A DNA stretch of 32,128 bases from Desulfovibrionaceae bacterium (GTDB lineage: Bacteria > Desulfobacterota > Desulfovibrionia > Desulfovibrionales > Desulfovibrionaceae), in assembly GCA_017454105.1 (NCBI GenBank), contig JAFTDR010000098.1:1-32128 (forward strand), in the 5' to 3' direction. Positions 7,087 through 15,834 of the stretch are shown in pieces. How positions within the stretch are numbered: the first letter of the stretch is position 1; every line of letters begins with the position of its first letter. The notes under the pieces were generated by a model. It was not told the DNA's origin and searched no databases. It worked only from the letters and a program-made list of their open reading frames with translations. The translations under genes and the position numbers were made by a program.

Positions 7087-8613
7087 ATGAGGATTGAAGG
7101 TATGGTGCAACGGTTTTTTGTCTGGCTCTTTTTTTTCTGTCTCCTTTGTGCGCAGCCAGTCTGCGCGGAGACTGTGGATACGCCGACATCGGTGCTTCTC
7201 TCGCCTTCCGATTGCATCCTTACAGTACGCGGTGAGCGCGATCTTGCAGGGTCAGGAGCCTTGCGCATGTTCACCGTGCTTGTACCGCCAGGGGCAGAAA
7301 ACTTTGCTCTTCGTGTCACTGGGGCAACTGTAGTCAAAGAAGAGCGTGAGGTCTGCCAGGTTTTGCCAACGAGCGCGCGGGCAAAGCATGAGGCGCGTCT
7401 GCGTGAGCGGCTTGAGACCATCAAGATCCTGCAGGACATTGTGAAGGAGCGAAAGTCTCTGTGGAAGTGTCTGCCCAGGAAATTTGAGGCGGCCGATTTT
7501 GACGGTCTTGACGCGCGGAAAAAAGCTGTGCTGACCGAGCTCTTCACAGAGGAAGCCGCCCTGAAAAAGGAAGAGCATGAAATACGCGAGGCTCTGAGCA
7601 GTCCCGCGCAGAAACAGAAAATGGGCGAGCGCATACGCGTGACTGTCCATGGTGCCAGCGCCTCAACAATTCCTGTCACCTATTCGTACCGTCTGCGCAC
7701 AGGCGGCTGGAAGGCGCGCTATGCCTTGCGCGTTGATCCCGAGATATCACGCACTGCAATTGCTGTTGTTCTTAAGGCCGACATCTGGCAGGAAAGCGGC
7801 TTTGATTGGGAGAACACAGAGATTACACTTGTGACCGGCTCGCCCACGAAACGTGTTCCTCCAGCGCTCGCCTCCTGGGTTCTTGAAGCAGAGGAGCGTC
7901 ATTTCGAGAGAAAGGCGCGTATGATGCAGGAAGATGCGGCGATGCTGCCAAACATGCCTGCGAGGGCGGCTGCCCCAAGCCGGGCCGAGGTGCGTGTGGA
8001 CACAAGCGGCATATATGGGAAATGGACCTTGCCGGTCACGCGTCTTGCAGAAGGGCAGGCCACTGTGACGATTCTTGAACGCACCTGGAATGATCCTCTG
8101 CTGTGGATTGCGCGGCCAAACGCCAGGAAGGGAGAAGTTTTTGTCATGGCCGAACATGCCATTCCAGAAGGGGAGGTCTGGCCTGACGGCAATGCCGTAT
8201 TCTCTGTCTCTGGCCAGACAACCGGCTCGGGCGCGTTTTCCGCAAAGGGCGGCAAGGTGACACTGTATTTCGGCCATGATCCGCGAGTCAGTCTGGAAGT
8301 TGTTCAGGATACGCGCAAGCAGGGGGAAAGCGGCTTCCTTGGGCGGGATAAAACGTGGCTTTGGGCCTGGGAATACACCATACGCAATACGCATGCCCAG
8401 GCAATCCGAGTGCGTCTTGAGCGGCCCGATCCCCAGGCTGTGCAGGAAGCGATCACCGTAACACACAACGACACGCCAAAGGCTTTGGTGGATGCCAAAA
8501 AACATGCTCTGTATTGGGAATTCGATGTGCCGGGTGGAGGAAGCAAGACGATTGCGCACAGTGTGCAGATTAAGGCTCCTGAAAGCCTGAATATTCACCC
8601 ATTTGCACCGTAA
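7087..8613 (+). CDS. Secreted DUF4139 (MuiA-like) protein
   Basis: Predicted 508 residues. A signal peptide is clear: basic start, hydrophobic core FFVWLFFFCLLCA, likely cleavage after VCA (27/28), so export to the periplasm or beyond. An N-terminal beta region (about 30-90, DUF4140-like) is followed by a charged helical stretch with predicted coiled coil (about 100-190). From about residue 193, YSYRLRTGGWKARYALRVD starts the DUF4139 domain that fills the rest. The family is called mucoidy inhibitor A after a name given in enteric bacteria; the biochemical role is unknown. The frame also allows a start at 7102 with GAAGG before it; the 7087 start has AAAGGAAA about ten bases upstream. A strong terminator follows the stop. 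Confidence 0.85.
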   Translation: MRIEGMVQRFFVWLFFFCLLCAQPVCAETVDTPTSVLLSPSDCILTVRGERDLAGSGALRMFTVLVPPGAENFALRVTGATVVKEEREVCQVLPTSARAKHEARLRERLETIKILQDIVKERKSLWKCLPRKFEAADFDGLDARKKAVLTELFTEEAALKKEEHEIREALSSPAQKQKMGERIRVTVHGASASTIPVTYSYRLRTGGWKARYALRVDPEISRTAIAVVLKADIWQESGFDWENTEITLVTGSPTKRVPPALASWVLEAEERHFERKARMMQEDAAMLPNMPARAAAPSRAEVRVDTSGIYGKWTLPVTRLAEGQATVTILERTWNDPLLWIARPNARKGEVFVMAEHAIPEGEVWPDGNAVFSVSGQTTGSGAFSAKGGKVTLYFGHDPRVSLEVVQDTRKQGESGFLGRDKTWLWAWEYTIRNTHAQAIRVRLERPDPQAVQEAITVTHNDTPKALVDAKKHALYWEFDVPGGGSKTIAHSVQIKAPESLNIHPFAP

Positions 8614-8632
8614 GCCGTAGAACTGTCAGTCG

Positions 8633-8669
8633 AGTGCTGTGTTCGGGTCGTGCCAACACAGCACTTTTT
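8633..8669 (+). terminator. Rho-independent terminator
   Basis: A perfect 11-bp stem (AGTGCTGTGTT with AACACAGCACT) with an 11-base loop is followed by TTTT. It lies 20 bases after the DUF4139 stop. Confidence 0.85.
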
Positions 8670-9004
8670 CGTACTGAAGCCGTATACTCTGGGCAGAAAT
8701 ACACTTGCGACAAGTTTGGCGACAAAGCCCTTTGGCACAGTCTCTTTTTTTCTTGCTTGAGAGAGCCGACCGCAAATTCGCGTCTTTTTCGGCATGAATT
8801 GGAGCTAAACGGACCTGTTTGAGTTGAAAGGGCAGCTGCGGATCTCCTCCGTGTATTGCGGCCCTGTATACCGCATGCCGAAGGGAAAGCAGAGCCGCAG
8901 AGGTCTTTTTCTGAGCTTGACAGGAGTAAAAAAAACGGTGAAATGGTTCCTTATCTTTCTGCAGTTCACTTGTTTCAATCTGCTTTGTAAATGGAGAAGC
9001 TTTC
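8670..9004 (+). promoter_or_regulatory. Leader/promoter region upstream of pyk
   Basis: No gene is seen in these 335 bases. A TTGACA-like box occurs near 8917, but no good -10 partner stands at the right distance, so the promoter is not resolved. A GGAG at about 8994 serves as the pyk ribosome binding site. Confidence 0.4.
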
Positions 9005-10423
9005 ATGCGCACCAAGATTGTCTGCACTGTTGGACCCGTTTCGAAATCACGTGACACGCTGCTTGCATTGGCCAAGGCCGGAGTGAGTGTTTTCAGGCTT
9101 AATTTTTCCCACGGCGTTGCCGCTGATTTTGAGAAGATCATTGCTGATATCCGTTCTGTTGAGAAGGAAGTCAATCGTCCTATAACCATTATGCAGGATC
9201 TTTCCGGTCCCAAGATTCGCCTTGGTGTGATTCCAGAAGGCAGCATTCAGCTTGATGAGGGAAAAAAGGTTCTTCTTGGACCTGAGAGCAGTCGGACCGA
9301 TGAAATGCCCTATCTTCCCTTTGACCATCCGCTTATTCTCGAACACCTCGAGAGGGGCGATCGCATGGTTTTGGCGGATGGCGGTCTGCAGTTCATTGTT
9401 GTTGAGCGCAGGGACGATGGGCTTGCCGTTTTGAAGGCCAAGAATTCCGGTCTTGTGACCTCAAGGAAGGGTCTTGCGCTGCCTGGAAAGATCACGCGTG
9501 TTAAAGCCTTAACGGAAAAAGACCGGGTTGATCTGAAAGCTGGTCTGGCTATGGGCGTTGACGCTGTCGCCATTTCCTATGTGCAGACAGCTGACGATGT
9601 GCGCGACGCCAAGGCCGTTATCGCCGAATCTGGGCGCTGGGTGCCGATTGTCGTAAAGCTTGAGCGGCAGGCCGCGGTTGATAATCTTGATGAAATTTTG
9701 AAAGAGACAAACATAGTGATGGTTGCGCGCGGCGATCTTGGCGTTGAGTGCCCGCTGCCCATGCTGCCCATGCTGCAGAAGAAGATTATCAAGGCGTGCA
9801 ACCGTATGTGCAAGCCTGTTATTGTGGCAACGCAGATGCTTCTCTCCATGGTCAATAGCCCCTCACCGACACGCGCCGAGACAACAGACGTCGCGAACGC
9901 CGTTCTTGATGGCGCCGACTGCGTGATGCTTTCAGAAGAGACGGCTATGGGGAATTTCCCGGTTGAGACCGTGAAGTATATGAAGCGCATAACAACAGAG
10001 GCTGAGAATCTCCTCCTTGAACTCTCCAAAACAAAGGAACCAGAGCAGGACAAGGGAATTCCCGAATTCTTGGCGTATTCCGCATGTATTCTGGCAGAAA
10101 AGTCGGGAGCCAAGGCAATTGCCTCGCACAGCCTAAGCGGCATGAGCGCGCAGCAGGTCTCTGAGTGCAGGCCGTCACAGACCGTGTATGCCCTAACACC
10201 TGAGAATGCCTCGCTCAAGTTTCTGAACTTCGTTTGGGGGGTTACGCCTGTTCTTGTTCCTGATCCTGAAGAGGAGAAAAGCCATCTTAAACGTGTGGAG
10301 AATTTCCTTGCCGAGTCTCCTGACTTTTCGGCCGGCGATTGCATAGTCATCACAGCCGGACAGACTTCAGGTCAGCAGACCCCCCGTGGTACCAACCTCG
10401 TAAAACTGTATTGGAAAAGTTGA
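9005..10423 (+). CDS. pyk: Pyruvate kinase
   Basis: Predicted 472 residues, full length. It converts phosphoenolpyruvate and ADP to pyruvate and ATP in glycolysis. Diagnostic segments are intact: MRTKIVCTVGPVSKS at the start, VFRLNFSHG at 29-37, IMQDLSGPKIRLG, the active-site VVKLERQ (Lys), VMVARGDLGVECP and KPVIVATQMLLSM, and the TRAETTDVANAVLDGADCVM segment. The C-terminal domain contains the usual H-S-L-S-G and R-P-x-Q-T-V-Y-A-L-T-P pieces. The overall character, including SSR near the B domain and the end RGTNLVKLYWKS, recalls Desulfovibrio enzymes. The next gene starts four bases after the stop, so the two are surely co-transcribed. Confidence 0.96.
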   Translation: MRTKIVCTVGPVSKSRDTLLALAKAGVSVFRLNFSHGVAADFEKIIADIRSVEKEVNRPITIMQDLSGPKIRLGVIPEGSIQLDEGKKVLLGPESSRTDEMPYLPFDHPLILEHLERGDRMVLADGGLQFIVVERRDDGLAVLKAKNSGLVTSRKGLALPGKITRVKALTEKDRVDLKAGLAMGVDAVAISYVQTADDVRDAKAVIAESGRWVPIVVKLERQAAVDNLDEILKETNIVMVARGDLGVECPLPMLPMLQKKIIKACNRMCKPVIVATQMLLSMVNSPSPTRAETTDVANAVLDGADCVMLSEETAMGNFPVETVKYMKRITTEAENLLLELSKTKEPEQDKGIPEFLAYSACILAEKSGAKAIASHSLSGMSAQQVSECRPSQTVYALTPENASLKFLNFVWGVTPVLVPDPEEEKSHLKRVENFLAESPDFSAGDCIVITAGQTSGQQTPRGTNLVKLYWKS

Positions 10424-10427
10424 GCGC

Positions 10428-11447
10428 ATGGCGACTATCAATAATGAAGATTATTTTCAGATTAATACTGATATTTTAGCGAGCTTTCCCAAACACAGAC
10501 TGCCTCTCAATCTCTATATTTTCCGCGATGACATAGCGGTGCTTGAGCCTTTTTACCGCAAAGGGAATCGCTTGACAGACGAGCAGATAGAGAAATTGGT
10601 TGCTCTGTGTGAGGCTGGCAGTGTCTTTGTGTCCCATCTGGATCAGGAGGTCTACAAGCAGCATATTGTCAAGCAGCTCGATCTTGTCCTCCTTGATCCG
10701 CATTTCTCAGACGGCGAGGTCGCCGAGATTTGCATTCTGGCAATAGCCAAGCGGTATCTTAATTTTTACAATCAATCGGTTCCTGAAGTGTACAATGCAC
10801 TGTACCGCGATGTCATGGTCTTAACAGAGTATCTGTGGGCAGATAAATACCGCATCATGCCCTTTGTCCGCAGACTCTTTCGTAAGGCCAAGCCCGAGCG
10901 TCATGCCGTAAACACCATGATTGTCGGGACGTGGCTGTGGATGCAGCAGTTTAAAGAGTACACACGCAAGGATCTGGATCGTCTGGTACTCGCTTTGGTT
11001 TTGCATGACATAGGCATGTGCAAGACACCGCAGTTTATTTTAGCAAAGCAGGGCAGACTCAAGCCTGAGGAAAAGGAAAAAGTCATCCAGCACACCTATC
11101 ACTCGCTCAAACTCGTGCAAAAATGCGAGTTGACCTATGACGAAGTGATCCATGCCTGTTTTGAACACCATGAGCGCCTTGATGGCTCAGGCTATCCCCA
11201 GCGCTATAAGGGAACGCAGATTTCAACTATTGGCAAAATAACAGCGCTTGCGGACTCTTTTTCCGCAATGATCTGCGAACGCTGCTACGCGAAGGCCAAG
11301 ACGCCAGAGCAGGCCGGCAGGGAACTGCACAGTGATTCCCGCTATGACACCTTGTACTCAACCCCCCTGGCAACTGCCTTTGTGCAGGGCGGGCCTATGA
11401 GCAATATGATCGATATGGACAGCAAGGCGGATACCGAGGTACGCTGA
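10428..11447 (+). CDS. HD-GYP domain protein
   Basis: Predicted 339 residues. The N-terminal 140 residues resemble a sensory or regulatory domain of unknown type. The C-terminal part is an HD-GYP phosphohydrolase: His159, the HD pair at 193-194 (LHDIG), EHHER at 246-250 and LDGSGYP at 251-257. Most metal-binding positions are present, so c-di-GMP hydrolysis is possible. The usual Lys of HDxGK is Met (HDIGM), which could alter activity. Such proteins are often encoded just after pyk in Desulfovibrio (recalled, not checked). The four-base gap to pyk implies translational coupling. A 13-bp hairpin downstream probably ends the operon. Confidence 0.85.
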   Translation: MATINNEDYFQINTDILASFPKHRLPLNLYIFRDDIAVLEPFYRKGNRLTDEQIEKLVALCEAGSVFVSHLDQEVYKQHIVKQLDLVLLDPHFSDGEVAEICILAIAKRYLNFYNQSVPEVYNALYRDVMVLTEYLWADKYRIMPFVRRLFRKAKPERHAVNTMIVGTWLWMQQFKEYTRKDLDRLVLALVLHDIGMCKTPQFILAKQGRLKPEEKEKVIQHTYHSLKLVQKCELTYDEVIHACFEHHERLDGSGYPQRYKGTQISTIGKITALADSFSAMICERCYAKAKTPEQAGRELHSDSRYDTLYSTPLATAFVQGGPMSNMIDMDSKADTEVR

Positions 11448-11458
11448 TTGCGTAACTG

Positions 11459-11495
11459 CGCCCTGGTCTTTCCACAAAAGACCAGGGCGTTTGCA
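11459..11495 (+). terminator. Hairpin, probable terminator of the pyk operon
   Basis: A perfect 13-bp stem (CGCCCTGGTCTTT with its complement, 11459-11471 and 11477-11489) starts 11 bases after the HD-GYP stop. The T tract is poor (TTTGC), so termination may be partial. Confidence 0.6.
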
Positions 11496-11754
11496 AAAAA
11501 TACCCGAAACGTCTGGATCGTAAGCAATTGCAAACATTCCCTGGGTGCCATAAGCGCAATTCGCGTCAAGTACAGCGTGCGAGACGTATAAAAATCGGAA
11601 TTGCAGTTTGGAGGCAATAGGCTGTGCGCATCCCCTGTAGGGATTGATAGTTTGTGCAGTCCGATCAGATTTATCGTGGACAGATCAAAAGACAGTGGAG
11701 GCAGCGCTTCCCCCCTAGGTTTTCCAGCCTGGGTTTTTCGCGCTGAAAGGCTTG
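11496..11754 (+). promoter_or_regulatory. gpsA leader sharing an element with the lolA leader
   Basis: No gene is seen. The last 64 bases (11694-11757) closely resemble the bases just before the LolA-like gene (29695-29756). Both contain GTGGAGGCAGCG, then a C-rich block, a TTTTC/TTTCT block, GG.TTTT and CGCTGAAA next to the start codon. The element may form a small hairpin (GGAGG with a CC-rich arm) near the ribosome binding site. The function is unknown. Confidence 0.45.
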
Positions 11755-12759
11755 ATGAATGATCCGATAACAGTTGCCGGTGGAGGAGCCTGGGGCTCCG
11801 CACTGGCGCATCTTTTGGTGGAAAATGGGCACGCATGCCGTTTATGGGTGCGGGATCCTAAACAGTGCGCAACGATTGAGGCAACACATACCAATCCCCG
11901 GTATCTCGCCGGGTACACTTTGTCAAAGCGACTTGCAGTGACTTCTGATCCTAGCGCTTTGAGCGCGCCAATTGTCGTGTGCGCTGTGCCCTGTCAGCAA
12001 TTGCGGTCTTTTCTTGCGGCGCACGCCGATTTTTTTACGTCCGATGTTTTGCTTGTCAATGTGGCGAAGGGGCTTGAGCTTACGCGGAGAATACCCTGTT
12101 CGCGTATTGTGTCGGAAGAGCTGCGCACACCCTGCTACGCCATGCTCTCTGGCCCATCGTTTGCGAGCGGTGTGCTTGAAGGGCATCCGACGGCTGTGTC
12201 TCTTGCCTGCGCCTCTGGGGACAAGGGGCGGGCGCTGTGCAAGATTTTCTCAAACAGTCGTTTTCGCGCCTATTACACAGACGATGTGCTGGGTGTTGAG
12301 CTTGGGGGCGCGCTTAAAAATGTCATGGCTATAGCGGCCGGTATCGCGGATGCGCTCCTCTTAGGTCCGAATGCGCGCTCTGCCTTAATTACGCGAGCCC
12401 TTGCTGAGATGGCCAGGCTTGGCCTAGCCCTTGGCGCGCAAGAGACCACGTTTATGGGGCTTTCAGGGATAGGCGATCTTGTGCTCACATGCACGACGGA
12501 CAATTCGCGCAATCGCCGGGTCGGCCTGGGTCTTGGGAGAGGCAAGGCACTTTCGGAAGTTCTCGCGACACTAGGCGGTGTCGCCGAGGGCGTGCCGACA
12601 GCAGCGGCTGTCGTTGAACTCGCAAAAGAATATGGGGTCGATATGCCGCTCACACGGGCGGTGTACGCTGTCTGCCATAAAGGAGTCGCTCCTTCCGCAG
12701 TGGTTCACGATCTGCTTGCGCGCATAGTGCGCGATGAGCGCTGGTCCTCGTCTGTATAG
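11755..12759 (+). CDS. gpsA: Glycerol-3-phosphate dehydrogenase [NAD(P)+]
   Basis: Predicted 334 residues. It reduces dihydroxyacetone phosphate to sn-glycerol 3-phosphate for phospholipid synthesis. The nucleotide-binding loop GGGAWGSAL begins at residue 9, L-W-V-R-D follows strand 2, and V-A-K-G-L-E is the usual signature. GPSFASGVLEGHPT and ELGGALKNVMAIAAGI carry the active-site Lys. MGLSGIGDLVLTCTTDNSRN is the characteristic C-terminal motif. The ATG at 11755 is chosen over the adjacent TTG at 11752; AAAGG lies four to five bases upstream. It precedes the LRAT-like gene by 26 bases. Its product feeds the glycerolipid pathway also used by acyltransferases such as the broken one at 18721. 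Confidence 0.95.
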   Translation: MNDPITVAGGGAWGSALAHLLVENGHACRLWVRDPKQCATIEATHTNPRYLAGYTLSKRLAVTSDPSALSAPIVVCAVPCQQLRSFLAAHADFFTSDVLLVNVAKGLELTRRIPCSRIVSEELRTPCYAMLSGPSFASGVLEGHPTAVSLACASGDKGRALCKIFSNSRFRAYYTDDVLGVELGGALKNVMAIAAGIADALLLGPNARSALITRALAEMARLGLALGAQETTFMGLSGIGDLVLTCTTDNSRNRRVGLGLGRGKALSEVLATLGGVAEGVPTAAAVVELAKEYGVDMPLTRAVYAVCHKGVAPSAVVHDLLARIVRDERWSSSV

Positions 12760-12785
12760 CCAAAAAAGCGCGTTACGGAGGCAAG

Positions 12786-13760
12786 ATGACTTTGTTTGAT
12801 ACTCTATCGAACATTTTAGAAAAAAATAAAAAGGATATACATATCACTATTGAACCAGAGCCTAGTTTTCAAAAAAGCGATAAATCTCAAATATTTTCAG
12901 AAATAAGTGATGAAGCAATAGACTGGATTCTAAGTAATTTTTTAAATAAGAAAAGAGATCTTCCTTCTGATATCTGGGAGGATCAGAAAGAAATACAGCC
13001 TGGTGATGTCCTCGCTGTTCAACGCTTCGGCTATCAGCACTATGGAATTTATATCGGAAATTCGTGTGTTATCCACTACGCTTCTCCTGATATTTCAGAA
13101 AAATTAGAACGTATCAAGGAGACTATAGGCAAAGAATCTAATGGTTTATTTGCGTATCTAAACGAAGATCTTAAGAAATTTGCGGAGTTTGAAGAGAAAA
13201 GACAGAGCTTGAGCAAGGCTGACGAGCAGTTCTTTGAAATTTTAGAAAAAGAATTAGATATCTATTCATATATCAAAAATGAATTCAGTAAATATCCTGA
13301 TGCTCCAAGTGTTCTAGAGTTCTTTGACAAATTACAGTATATGCATTCTTTTGGAAAGAATAGAATTATTATAACAAAATATGATGAGTTTGAACTGGAC
13401 TGTTCTGTAAGCAAGCTGATTTTCCCGAAAACCTATGGTGAGCCGAAAAAAGTACCTGTTCCGGATTTTTCTTTTTCGCCCAATTTGCATACTGAGCAAC
13501 TCTGGCTTCTGTCTCTCTTGGTTAAGAAGTTTTTGTACACGCTCTACTCTCCTGAAGAAACTGTGCGCCGGGCCAAGTCACGGTACGGTGAAGATCAGTA
13601 CAATTTGATGTTTAACAACTGTGAACACTATGCCTTGTGGTGTAAGACAGGGATTGCGGAATCCCATCAGGTGAACAAAATTCTGCGGATTCTTCTGGAA
13701 ACAGTTGTTGTGACAAGCAGACACCTGACGCACAAGGGCCTCGACAGCTCAAAAGCGTAA
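12786..13760 (+). CDS. LRAT-like (NlpC/P60 superfamily) protein with a long insert
   Basis: Predicted 324 residues; GGAGG six bases before the ATG. HYGIYIGNSCVIHYA (85-99) provides the His block and NNCEHYALWCKTG (277-289) the Cys block of LRAT/H-rev107 thiol acyltransferases and hydrolases. His85 and Cys279 are likely catalytic. These act on phospholipids or cell-wall-like substrates. The spacing of about 190 residues between the blocks is much longer than in small family members. The insert is helical and charged. The first two thirds of the gene is AT-rich and the last third matches neighbours, so the gene looks chimeric or acquired. It lies 26 bases after gpsA and ends with a terminator. 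Confidence 0.7.
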   Translation: MTLFDTLSNILEKNKKDIHITIEPEPSFQKSDKSQIFSEISDEAIDWILSNFLNKKRDLPSDIWEDQKEIQPGDVLAVQRFGYQHYGIYIGNSCVIHYASPDISEKLERIKETIGKESNGLFAYLNEDLKKFAEFEEKRQSLSKADEQFFEILEKELDIYSYIKNEFSKYPDAPSVLEFFDKLQYMHSFGKNRIIITKYDEFELDCSVSKLIFPKTYGEPKKVPVPDFSFSPNLHTEQLWLLSLLVKKFLYTLYSPEETVRRAKSRYGEDQYNLMFNNCEHYALWCKTGIAESHQVNKILRILLETVVVTSRHLTHKGLDSSKA

Positions 13761-13818
13761 AAAACGCGCAGTGTGTCCCGCACCCTTTTTGCGCGATCCG
13801 TTGCTTTTTATGGTGCTT

Positions 13819-13846
13819 GTGACTAGAGTATAGTCACTTTTTTTTT
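13819..13846 (+). terminator. Rho-independent terminator
   Basis: A 7-bp stem (GTGACTA with TAGTCAC, loop GAGTA) is followed by nine T. It separates the LRAT-like gene from the acyl-chain cluster, whose first start lies 33 bases downstream. Confidence 0.85.
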
Positions 13847-13879
13847 GCGTATTCACCTTTTGTCATTTCGGGGTATGCG

Positions 13880-14608
13880 ATGGATACACGGCCTGTGGCT
13901 CTTATTACCGGTGGAAGTCGCGGCATTGGCCGAGCGATAGCCTTGGGGCTCGCCAAGGATGGTTTTGCCGTGTGGTGTACCTATGTGCGTGATGACAAAG
14001 CCGCCGAGGAAACGCGCGCGGCTGTTGAGGCTCTTGGTGCGCCGTGTCGTCTGCTGCGTTTTGATGTGACTGACGGAGCGGCTGTGCGTGCTGCTCTCAC
14101 CCCTCTTCTTGAAACAACAACGCCCTATGCCCTTGTGAACAATGCCGGTTTTGCTAAAGACGGCATGTTTGGTCTTATGTCCGATGTAGATTGGCAGTCT
14201 GTGCTGGATGTGCATCTTCAGGGTTTTTTTCATGTGACGCGTTTGCTTGTGCCCCATATGCAGCGCGCAAGAGCGGGCCGTATCGTTGTGATCGCCTCGG
14301 TTTCTGGACTTATGGGCGTTGCAGGCCAGGTCAACTATTCGGCCGCAAAAGCCGGGCTTATCGGCGCGACCAAAGCGCTTGCCCGGGAGCTTGGCCCGCG
14401 CAATATCCTTGTGAACGCCGTAGCGCCTGGTTTGATTGAAACGGATATGACGCGCGATCTGCCAGTTGACGAGTACTGCAAGGTCATTCCGCTGCGCCGC
14501 CAAGGAAAGGCGGAGGAAGTGGCTGGCTGCGTGCGTTTTCTCTGCTCGCCGCTCTCCTCGTATGTGACAGGGCAGGTTTTGGCAGTTTCCGGTGGGCTTG
14601 CCTTGTGA
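13880..14608 (+). CDS. 3-oxoacyl-ACP reductase, FabG/ApeQ type
   Basis: Predicted 242 residues, standard for short-chain dehydrogenases. It reduces the 3-keto group of ACP-bound acyl chains with NADPH. TGGSRGIG (10-17) binds the cofactor, NNAG is at 87-90, and the catalytic set is Ser140, Tyr153 and Lys157 (VNYSAAKAG). The stretch GQVNYSAAKAGLIGATKALA and the ending TGQVLAVSGGL resemble both FabG and the ApeQ reductases of aryl-polyene clusters. The next gene starts inside its stop codon (GTGA overlap). Position at the head of a ketosynthase, oxidoreductase, ketosynthase and ACP cluster points to a specialised acyl pathway rather than the housekeeping FAS set. GGGG lies about seven bases before the start. 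Confidence 0.88.
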   Translation: MDTRPVALITGGSRGIGRAIALGLAKDGFAVWCTYVRDDKAAEETRAAVEALGAPCRLLRFDVTDGAAVRAALTPLLETTTPYALVNNAGFAKDGMFGLMSDVDWQSVLDVHLQGFFHVTRLLVPHMQRARAGRIVVIASVSGLMGVAGQVNYSAAKAGLIGATKALARELGPRNILVNAVAPGLIETDMTRDLPVDEYCKVIPLRRQGKAEEVAGCVRFLCSPLSSYVTGQVLAVSGGLAL

Positions 14609-15828
14609 AGCGGCGCGTGGTGATCACAGGTCTTGGGATTGTCTCTGTGCTTGGCTGTGGGCTGCCTGCTGTGACTTTAGCCCTGCGGGCTGGCAAAAGC
14701 GGCATAGCCTCCGATCCCAAGCGGATTTGTCTCGGATTTCGCAGCTCTCTCACAGGTGTCCTGCCACCGTGCGCTCTTAAGAGTACGCTTACGCGCAAAG
14801 AGCGGAAAACCATGGCGCCCGCAGTTGTCCAGTCGTACACCGCGGCCCAGGAGGCCGTACATCTCGCGTCTCTTGCCCCAAGCGACATTGCAACGGACAG
14901 GACGGGTCTTGTTTTTGGCAATGACTCCCAGATTATCGCGACCCTTGAAGAGCAGGAGGCCTACGAGCGGACAAAGGCCACATACGCGATGGGCAGCGGC
15001 CATGTGTTTCGCTGCATGAATTCAAGCGTTTCTGTGAATCTCGGCGTGCGCTTTGGCATACGCGGGCCCTGCTGGACGGTGAGCTGTGCGTGCGCAAGCG
15101 CCGCCTACGCTGTCTGCCAGGCCTTTGACTGCATCCGTTTTGGCAGACTCGATCGCGTTTTGGTTGGAGGGTGCCAGGAACTCAACTGGCAGTCAGTCGC
15201 CTCCTTTGACGGGATAGGGGCTTTTTCCACAAATCCCGATCCTTTGGCCGCCTCACGCCCATTTGACAGGGAGAGAGACGGGCTTGTTCCGAGCGGGGGA
15301 GCCGCAGTCCTTGTGCTTGAGGCGGAGGATATAGCGAAAAAGCGCGGGGCAAAGGTCTATGGCGAAATACTGGGATTTGGAGTCAGTTCTGACGGCTGCG
15401 ATCTGTCTGTGCCGGATGGGGAGGGGCTTGCCCGGGCGATAGAGGCGGCACTTGCCGATGCAGGAGCTGGGCTGGACGAAATCGATCTTGTGTCCGCGCA
15501 TGCGACATCGACAGTTGTGGGGGACGCCGCGGAGGCAATGAGTCTTAGCCGTGTCTTTCACGGAAAGTGTCCGCGGGTTACGGCCTTGAAGAGTCTCACA
15601 GGGCATGAGTTTTGGATGTCTGGGGTCTCACAGATTGTCTACACCGCGGCCATGGCGGATGCCGGTTTTATTGCCGCAACGGCAAATTACACGGCCCCTG
15701 ATGCGCAGACTGCCGGCATACCCGTTGTGACGCGCCGCATAGATAGGCCAGCCAATCGTGTCCTGCACAATGCGGCCGGTCTTGGGGGCGCCAATGCGGC
15801 TCTCATTGTCCGGTACGGAGAGGAGTGA
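14605..15828 (+). CDS. 3-oxoacyl-ACP synthase, FabB/KasB-like
   Basis: Predicted 407 residues, GTG start overlapping the fabG-type stop by four bases. It extends ACP-bound chains by two carbons using malonyl-ACP. The catalytic triad is complete: Cys163 in CACASAAYA, His299 in SAHATST, and His334 with Lys329 in LKSLTGHEFWMSG. The GHE(F/C)WM segment is typical of one FabB-like branch of ketosynthases and unlike the GAAG of common FabF. The N-terminal 60 residues are shorter in loops than in FabF. It is an active condensing enzyme, not a chain-length factor. Its neighbour at 17238 is a second, different ketosynthase, which suggests division of labour between starter or chain lengths. Confidence 0.88.
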   Translation: MKRRVVITGLGIVSVLGCGLPAVTLALRAGKSGIASDPKRICLGFRSSLTGVLPPCALKSTLTRKERKTMAPAVVQSYTAAQEAVHLASLAPSDIATDRTGLVFGNDSQIIATLEEQEAYERTKATYAMGSGHVFRCMNSSVSVNLGVRFGIRGPCWTVSCACASAAYAVCQAFDCIRFGRLDRVLVGGCQELNWQSVASFDGIGAFSTNPDPLAASRPFDRERDGLVPSGGAAVLVLEAEDIAKKRGAKVYGEILGFGVSSDGCDLSVPDGEGLARAIEAALADAGAGLDEIDLVSAHATSTVVGDAAEAMSLSRVFHGKCPRVTALKSLTGHEFWMSGVSQIVYTAAMADAGFIAATANYTAPDAQTAGIPVVTRRIDRPANRVLHNAAGLGGANAALIVRYGEE

Positions 15829-15834
15829 AGACGC

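Noticed and set aside
7747..8598. 283-codon minus-strand frame
   Set aside because: It is opposite the DUF4139 gene, which has a signal peptide and a recognisable domain.
9577..10353. 258-codon minus-strand frame
   Set aside because: Shadow of pyruvate kinase.
13853..14503. 216-codon minus-strand frame
   Set aside because: Shadow of the FabG-type gene; biased composition only.
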